From Fasciolopsis buskii (Eukaryota; Platyhelminthes; Trematoda; Plagiorchiida; Fasciolidae): a DNA stretch of 64,000 nucleotides. Under the pieces are notes generated by a model. The model did no database searches, had not been told where the DNA came from, and was given only the letters and a program-made list of their open reading frames with translations. The stretch is from NCBI GenBank assembly GCA_008360955.1, contig LUCM01005979.1:173216-237215 (forward strand), written 5' to 3'. Made by a program: the position numbers and the translations under genes. Position 1 is the first letter of the stretch, and the number at the start of each line of letters is the position of its first letter. Below are positions 61,701 through 64,000 of this stretch, in pieces.

Positions 61701-62119
61701 AGTTTTGTTATCAAGGCCAACAGTTTCTTGTCCAGGTGATTGTTCGTTCAGAGTGGTTTCAGAATCTCCTGTCCCACTGAGTTTAGCTTGAGGTGGATTC
61801 ACAGGACGCATTGCTTGCTTATTTGAGGTACGAATCCCTGAAGGACTTAGGACAGGCAGAGTCAACCGCGACAGTTGAGTTGAACGACTGCGATCACCAG
61901 CGATTTTGCTTAGCTTAGATATCATAGGAGTCGTGGGTGAACCCAGGTGGATGGGTGTGAGACGCAGTGGAGGTACACGGTGAGCATTAAGTGGTCCTCC
62001 TCGAAGTCCCAAGACCAAACGCAACGTTGAGCCACCCGGAATAGAATAATCATGGAGACGACGATGATCGTCAAGCTCGTCGTTTTTCCAGATCAAGTGT
62101 TGTTGTGTGACCGGTATGC
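37751..62119 (-). CDS. ZFAND4: ZFAND4-like AN1 zinc finger / ubiquitin-like protein gene (5 exons, 5' end outside window)
   Basis: Gene-level entry. Coding exons are 62119-61537, 56961-55604, 49928-49332, 43417-43129 and 37886-37751. Each junction has AG acceptor and GT donor (GTAAGT three times, GTGAG once) and the phases fit with no slack: TG+G (Trp), G+AC (Asp), A+AT (Asn), CG+T (Arg). After the first split codon the exons add to 2,961 nt, exactly 987 codons with the stop. The protein joins a ubiquitin-like domain (HLIW, HDYSI, LVLGLRGGP) to a C-terminal AN1 finger, the architecture known for ZFAND4. AN1 fingers with ubiquitin-like domains are generally tied to ubiquitin/proteasome protein quality control; the exact role of ZFAND4 is poorly known. 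It is longer than vertebrate ZFAND4 (roughly 730 residues), mainly in the low-complexity middle. Introns of about 4.6, 5.7, 5.9 and 5.2 kb are packed with retroelements. The first exon(s) were not found. Confidence 0.92.
38390..39463 (-). mobile_element. Truncated LINE-B fragment inside ZFAND4 intron
   Basis: Minus-strand copy of 12838-13911, containing the decayed endonuclease region and linker. It lies in the intron between the two AN1-finger exons. Its right end (39463) abuts a different, plus-strand LINE. Shared substitutions show that it is closer to the plus-strand copy at 44318-44815 than to the copy at 13 kb. Confidence 0.85.
39490..42085 (+). mobile_element. Highly decayed full-span LINE in ZFAND4 intron
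   Basis: A plus-strand LINE related to families A and B but much older. Recognisable islands in order: CCVSIT and IDTLTSPG (39530-39600), endonuclease AGDFNAK (40061-40081), linker IETIREIGF (about 40945), reverse-transcriptase neighbourhood FGMGFVPSNCEMLL (about 41527), RHLWRRCNAWLSTK (about 41715), and the C-terminal domain with RTTAVFSRMGRDGERTTRK (about 41985). All are broken by stops and frameshifts. It is antisense to ZFAND4. Confidence 0.7.
43129..43417 (-). CDS. ZFAND4: ZFAND4 exon: linker and first half of the AN1 zinc finger
   Basis: The acceptor TGTGTATAG ends at 43418 and the donor GTAAGTG starts at 43128. The exon begins by completing an Asn codon (A|AT), runs through a Ser/Pro/Gly linker (GDTSAVSPRSPLKPHSSNG) and ends in KRCALCLRKIGIVNSYSC plus two bases of an Arg codon. 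CALC and the Cys 12 residues later are zinc ligands 1-3 of the AN1 finger. Phase and motif continue exactly into the exon at 37886. LINE segments in inverted orientation stand on both sides (38966-39463 and 44318-44815). Confidence 0.95.
43570..43682 (+). repeat. Dispersed repeat R1, copy 3
   Basis: TTGGTTGCTGCTTCACAACA and CGTCTGCTCAAAAAAGAGCA correspond to the R1 core and are most like 52680-52785. It lies just upstream, in gene sense, of the AN1 exon at 43417. Confidence 0.45.
43698..43733. repeat. (AT)n microsatellite in ZFAND4 intron
   Basis: About 18 perfect AT units, next to R1 copy 3. Confidence 0.95.
44224..44815 (+). mobile_element. LINE-B 5' fragment (endonuclease start), plus strand
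   Basis: Plus-strand copy of the family-B 5' part: RLALKNLSAML, then VVLSERTEAALLEWIPIDSR. It matches 39463-38966 in reverse complement almost exactly, including substitutions private to that copy. It also continues about 90 bp further 5', where it matches 13998-13912. Similarity ends at about 44815, after TCAGTACGAGTTTC, where an unrelated coding-like stretch begins. Confidence 0.8.
44816..44929 (+). CDS. Coding-like fragment with consensus donor (unidentified, possible captured exon)
   Basis: Directly after the LINE-B break there is an open frame reading VSSDMKHPVIMKKALKLFHQ and then VRKHEAWRAID, ending at a consensus donor, GTAAGT, from 44930. Possible acceptors are CAG at 44806-44808 (inside the LINE copy) and CAG within 44816-44830. 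The residue composition is that of a helical globular protein, unlike the decayed sequence around it. It is antisense to ZFAND4 and inside its intron. I do not recognise the family. It could be an exon fragment carried by transposition, a nested gene, or chance. Confidence 0.3.
44930..45424. other. Intronic, AT-rich, nothing recognised
   Basis: This part of ZFAND4 intron lies between two LINE-B fragments. Apart from T-runs near 45220-45270, I see no gene, structured repeat or motif. Confidence 0.5.
45425..46161 (+). mobile_element. LINE-B reverse-transcriptase fragment, plus strand
   Basis: Plus-strand piece with FEKGSRSEYDHLKGNSL, then SKLLSPVVLPRLYN and REKQA, and after a frameshift LEYANDIASL (about 45997-46030), the same altered catalytic box as at 12.1 kb. 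It ends where a family-A LINE tail begins at 46162, so family A inserted into, or was joined to, this older element. Confidence 0.75.
46162..47735 (-). mobile_element. LINE-A 3' part, minus strand, inactive reverse transcriptase
   Basis: Minus-strand family-A fragment. The 3' tail is GATGATGATGATGCT at 46162-46176; C-terminal blocks at 46367-46816 contain DHRCLRSMARIGWSDRVSN, and reverse transcriptase at 47633-46826 contains KGAFDSVDRTALFSALHR, the NVVCLFESADYTQRALDRL region and FTYLGNCVSNDGS. The catalytic YADD of the 28-kb copy is YTDN here, so the enzyme would be dead even without the frameshifts. It forms the left part of the duplicated 1,882-bp block. Confidence 0.85.
46162..48043 (-). 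repeat. 1,882-bp duplicated block, copy 1
   Basis: Matches 50730-52611 with constant offset 4,568 and no indels. I noticed only about three substitutions (near 46174, 46507 and 46639). It contains the LINE-A 3' part plus about 300 bp of other sequence (47736-48043) that also occurs in the second copy. The inclusion of non-LINE flank and the identical dead reverse transcriptase point to segmental duplication, not two retrotransposition events. Confidence 0.9.
48044..48860 (-). mobile_element. Second, more diverged LINE-A 3' fragment
   Basis: It begins exactly where the duplicated block ends. Minus-strand pieces show the 3' end (GTGAATAT ... ACAGGGAGTG), a degraded tail domain (MAMNREHWRWRCHFL), RRLGHLLHMANSCLPYC (about 48350-48400) and, further 5', VRAAYAGLK-like residues near 48780. 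It is clearly less similar to family A at 28 kb than the neighbouring copies and is broken throughout. Confidence 0.65.
49332..49928 (-). CDS. ZFAND4: ZFAND4 exon: Ser/Pro-rich linker, symmetric phase
   Basis: The acceptor is a clean pyrimidine tract followed by TTTTAG, ending at 49929; the donor is GTAAGT from 49331. The first two bases complete an Asp codon (G|AC) and the exon then reads PDCRKKEDPQRSSPATLPD and continues open for about 198 codons to NLVGNIP. The composition is Ser/Pro/Thr-rich without a known fold, matching the linker region of the family. The length is exactly 597 nt with the same phase at both ends, so it could be skipped without a frameshift. It lies between two near-identical 1.9-kb direct repeats (46162-48043 and 50730-52611). 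Confidence 0.9.
50730..52611 (-). repeat. 1,882-bp duplicated block, copy 2 (LINE-A fragment plus flank)
   Basis: Second copy of 46162-48043, in the neighbouring ZFAND4 intron and in the same orientation. It contains the same LINE-A fragment with YTDN catalytic box (51646-52071), the C-terminal domain (50935-51384) and the same 300-bp flank. The sequences diverge completely on both sides. Together the copies bracket the exon 49332-49928. A collapsed or mis-joined assembly is the main alternative to a true duplication. Confidence 0.9.
52680..52785 (+). repeat. Dispersed repeat R1, copy 4
   Basis: GCTGATTTCGGTTGCTGCCT and CATCGACTCAAACAGAAGAA match the R1 core; the copy follows shortly after the right end of the duplicated 1.9-kb block. 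Confidence 0.45.
52955..53450 (-). mobile_element. Penelope-like element reverse-transcriptase fragment
   Basis: Translated from the minus strand, the blocks in order are LWATKNPRNP and IPLHPIFFMIDSAQ (about 53400-53300; the family's 'PKxHKP..PLRPI' region), QLEPVKI, SLFTNVPLVKTVDFI and KYLLLKFTFNVHFLFSGVYC, then RQKDGIAMESPPGSLLAD (about 53030-52975; family 'YRQxDGxAMGSPLGP'). This order is specific to Penelope-like reverse transcriptases. Several stops and frameshifts are present and the catalytic YVDD region was not found. It is a dead fragment in ZFAND4 intron. Confidence 0.75.
53526..53555. repeat. Short 11-bp tandem repeat
   Basis: TCGCAATGTAA is repeated about 2.6 times. Confidence 0.8.
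53785..53995 (+). repeat. tRNA-like dispersed repeat (possible SINE)
   Basis: GGTATGGCTCAGTGGATACC resembles a polymerase III A-box region, and AGGTTTTCGATTGAG is a weak B box. The 3' part (TTGAGACAAGCCACTCTGTA) recurs at 63365-63445 as TTGAGATAAGTTATTCTGTA. A tRNA-derived SINE is likely but not proved. Confidence 0.4.
54588..54775. repeat. Dispersed repeat, pair with about 30990-31140
   Basis: The shared core GGAGTGG, AGATCAGGTGTGGTAACAGG, CGCCGTTTACCAGGGAAGTG and ACTTCTGATCC is seen in diverged form at 30990-31140 (AGATCAGGTGTGATAACGAG and following). Its opposite strand contains AGTTCAAACC, a B-box-like motif, so a SINE is possible. Confidence 0.4.
55604..56961 (-). CDS. ZFAND4: ZFAND4 exon: large low-complexity acidic middle and basic helical segment
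   Basis: The largest visible exon (1,358 bp, about 452 codons). The acceptor TGATATAG ends at 56962 and the donor is GTGAG from 55603. It opens with the last base of a Trp codon. The protein is Ser/Pro/Gly-rich, has a strongly acidic run (EPEDDDLDDDDDDDGDS, about 56010-56060), then a probable helix near its end (QLAEKVQDLKSRMREARV, about 55670-55720) followed by an Arg-rich patch (RRQSRRRR) that could bind RNA or act as a nuclear signal (inference). No catalytic motif is seen. The exon is asymmetric in phase (enters 2, leaves 1), so skipping it would shift the frame. Other ORFs in this interval are shadows. Confidence 0.9.
57040..59345 (-). mobile_element. LINE-A fragment interrupted by a Penelope-like insertion
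   Basis: The 3' end is at about 57040-57194 (AGTGAATATCCAAGGGAAAC), resumes after the inserted element at 57908, and continues through C-terminal domain and reverse transcriptase to about 59345 (GATTGCTACAGTCACTCCG and LINE sequence matching 28560). From 57908 to about 58280 it is diverged from the 46/50-kb copies, while 58280-59287 is almost identical to 46726-47733 (constant offset 11,554; I noticed two substitutions). The catalytic box is again YTDN. Confidence 0.85.
57195..57907 (+). mobile_element. Short Penelope-like element with GIY-YIG nuclease and inverted terminal arms
   Basis: The ends are defined by a 10-bp target duplication, ATGGAATACA, at 57185-57194 and 57908-57917. An uninterrupted relative at about 62819 shows the empty site. 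The plus-strand frame 57340-57720 reads CSCGTGYIGRTTRRLSDRVR (GIY-YIG start with GYIG, Arg and EH), then CSHLVESKHSV, FRTIYKVRSGQS and TAEAVPIRLCN, typical of the C-terminal endonuclease of Penelope-like elements. Arms at 57195-57340 and 57725-57907 are inverted repeats of each other (for example TTCACAACTCTAAGAATG and its complement), and the right arm is longer. The reverse-transcriptase part is missing, so this is a 5'-truncated or internally deleted copy. Confidence 0.8.
59738..60301 (+). repeat. LTR-like dispersed repeat, copy 2 (ZFAND4 intron)
   Basis: Partner of 34828-35379. The most conserved block is 59990-60110 (GCGCGGCAGTGTCCTGTGTT ... GCGAGCTGTTCGTATTCCG). The AATAAA of copy 1 is AAAAAA here. 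It is plus strand, antisense to the host gene. Confidence 0.5.
60530..60760. mobile_element. Penelope-like terminal-arm remnant, foldback structure
   Basis: The left part matches the arms of the element at 57.2-57.9 kb (TTGAAAAGTCACACAGAACA, TTCTAAGAATGTGTCTGTG). The segment around AATATGGTTGGGAATGGATC (about 60623-60642) is repeated in inverse at about 60709-60733, so two arms face each other with about 70 bp between and no coding sequence. It lies in ZFAND4 intron. Confidence 0.6.
61537..62119 (-). CDS. ZFAND4: ZFAND4 exon: second half of ubiquitin-like domain plus Ser/Thr/Pro-rich linker
   Basis: The acceptor (TATTGTTTTAG) lies just left of 62122 and the donor is GTAAGT at 61536-61531. 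The exon opens inside a Gly codon (G|GC) and reads GIPVTQQHLIW, then HDYSI and STLRLVLGLRGGPLNAHRVP. These are the last strands of a ubiquitin-like fold ending in the RGGP typical of ZFAND4. About 135 residues of Ser/Thr/Pro-rich, probably disordered linker follow, ending SKSKSPR with two bases (TG) of the next codon. An in-frame Met lies upstream inside the intron side (62174), but the good acceptor and the half-domain argue against it being the true start. Confidence 0.92.
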
Positions 62120-62684
62120 CTAAAACAATACATATCAAATAGGATTGTGAATCTGGAAAAGTAATAAAATACATTTGAACTAAATTTACACACCAAACAG
62201 CAGCAGATTTGAAAACATATGGTGGAACCTTCTGAAGGCTGAGTATTCCGTCGAATACCTAACTGTAGATTGCGAGACGTTAAAGAATACGTGGAAGTCA
62301 TCTCATTAACAACTATAATAGAAAGATTTACTATTCAAGTCAGGTAAGTTATACAACTAATGCCATACACTGAAATAATTCACCTGTCATTATTTCACAT
62401 CAACATTTAACCAAAAATAAAATGAGAAATAGTGGATGGACAAGCGAAAAACAGATGGAGATCTGTATAATTAAAGGATTTACTGAGGTCAAGTTGATTA
62501 AGCGTCTGACAACTCCGACGTTTAACACATACTAGCGAGATCCGAGGATAAAATACAATACACCCGATTTTAGAGCTGCCACTAAATAGCCTGTATATGC
62601 GAGCAGAATGTGAAGAAACTGCTGAATGCAAGTTGTGAGTCTTAAAAAGCAACAGCCTCAGTTCTTATCCGCAGCAAAATTATC

Positions 62685-63315
62685 TTTCAGCGTTAAACAA
62701 CAAGGCAAGCCGTAATGACCGTCGTCTTTGCATAATTTTATAAAAAAGAGTGAATATCCAAGGGGAACAGAGAGTGGACCTACATAGCCGGGATAAGATA
62801 AGAATGCTGCTGAAGCCAACATATGGGATACAGTCTAACTGTACAAACGTGCTTTCTCAACCATTCTGATTCGACAGAAAATGACAACACGATCGCCACA
62901 CGTAGACATCGGTGGTCGAAAATCTGTAACCGAGGAACATCTCCGAGGAGTAAGTTCTTGTCCCCACAGAAACGGAGAAGTCATTCGTCGTTATCTGTTC
63001 GCTGAGCAGGCAAGGCGCACCGTCCACCTTGTGCATTAAAACTACCTGCTAACCACTTCCGAACAAGGGTGACGAGATCATCATAAAACTCGTCTTTTTG
63101 CATGTCAGTGCTGTAATCTGTTGAGGTTCATAATCAATAAACTCCATTTAACACTACTATACTCCCGGAAGCCGACTGATCCATTTACTTCACCATTTGA
63201 GAATGAACCGTTATCAGTGGGGATATTATGGGTAGGCAGAACGGGCTAAGAGATTGGGTTGCAGACGGAAGAGACAGGTGGAATAAAAGAGGGAATTCTA
63301 ATTAGTAGCAAGGTT
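62685..63315 (-). mobile_element. LINE-A copy with large internal deletions
   Basis: It keeps the family-A 3' end (62690-62905, AAGAGTGAATATCCAAGGGG), a scrap of C-terminal domain (62905-62960), an endonuclease piece (about 62985-63180, matching 29640-29890) and the 5' region (63205-63310, GGGTAGGCAGAACGGG, matching 30306-30400). It lies upstream of the first visible ZFAND4 exon. Confidence 0.7.
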
Positions 63316-63364
63316 ATCACTCCCCTCCATGCCCCCGCTCATCAGACCTCTACCCATTAACTTT

Positions 63365-63445
63365 CCAAACATGATTAGATCTTCGGCTTGAGATAAGTTA
63401 TTCTGTATAGTTCGTTGGGTCATGAAGTCCGTGTTTCTGAGCCTA
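63365..63445 (+). repeat. Partial copy of the repeat at 53.9 kb
   Basis: CATGATTAGATCTTCGGCTT to TCATGAAGTCCGTG aligns with 53919-53985 at roughly 75% by eye. It follows directly after the deleted LINE-A copy. Confidence 0.4.
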
Positions 63446-64000
63446 ATAAAAGCAGAGTTAGCTGTTGAAAAACACTAAACTTTGCCGATATCATAAATTC
63501 GAACACTGATATATCGGACAACTTTCTGCGTTAAGCGTTCACTGTGCATGTTTTTGCTGTCACCAATTCGTTTCTAAAAGAATCTACAAAAGACATCAAT
63601 TCTCAGTGGCAATCGATGTACTGTAATTACACGTTTAAAGCACACCACCCTTGTTTCAAATCCTTATGCTTACAATCAAATGAATAAGATATTTCAGGTG
63701 TGCATTATAATTTCCTTTCATCGATTGTTTACTAGCGTACATCAGACTGTGAAACCCATGGACGGTGTTTTACTTTTTTAAGTTCGCACAAGAAGTACTA
63801 TTTCCGCTCGTTATATCTTTCAGGTACCAGCAAACAAAATTGAGCCATAGTTAGAGCCCAGCTTGTCGGAAATATCAGATCGTTAACGAATGCATGCAGT
63901 TGCCCAACTAACCACAGAAGATTGGAGTATTGTCTTATTCGCAACATCTACACTGAACATTTCAAACACGATTTACTGCTTTGCGACGCACCTTGAAGTG

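Overview
This is eukaryotic, most likely animal, DNA. There is no operon-like packing of ORFs, long introns carry GT-AG boundaries, and degenerate retroelements are everywhere. APE-type endonuclease/reverse-transcriptase LINEs and Penelope-like elements carrying a GIY-YIG nuclease, in a gene-poor genome with 4-6 kb introns, suggest a flatworm, perhaps a trematode. The taxon is an inference; no search was possible.

The one confidently recognised host gene lies on the minus strand and enters from beyond the right edge. It is a homologue of ZFAND4 (AN1-type zinc finger protein 4), assembled here from five exons: 62119-61537, 56961-55604, 49928-49332, 43417-43129 and 37886-37751. All junctions keep the frame, giving about 987 visible residues. 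Order of domains: second half of an N-terminal ubiquitin-like domain, a long Ser/Pro-rich and acidic middle, a basic helical stretch, and a complete C-terminal AN1 zinc finger. The finger is split by an intron inside the Arg codon between its third and fourth cysteines, and the protein ends in NPVVTAPKLPKI. The exon with the first half of the ubiquitin fold was not found and is probably outside the window.

The four introns (about 4.6, 5.7, 5.9 and 5.2 kb) are largely filled with retroelements. A 1,882-bp block is duplicated almost perfectly in direct orientation on both sides of the 597-bp exon (46162-48043 and 50730-52611). About 1.0 kb of it recurs at 58280-59287. A Penelope-like element with inverted terminal arms and a 10-bp target duplication sits inside a LINE at 57195-57907. 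A second LINE family gives inverted near-identical segments on either side of the exon that opens the zinc finger.

Left of the gene (1-37750) I recognise no complete host gene. This part holds a degraded LINE (about 11.3-14.2 kb), the best preserved LINE (27.0-30.4 kb, minus), a foldback element (10.7 kb), tRNA-derived SINEs (one behind a tRNA-Leu-like sequence at 7740-7820), a duplicated 0.44-kb repeat encoding a possible secreted peptide (6.6 and 22.9 kb), an LTR-like repeat (34.8-35.4 kb), trinucleotide and AT microsatellites, and a convincing but unidentified terminal exon at 20647-20859 on the plus strand. The remaining stretches look like old intergenic or repeat-derived sequence.
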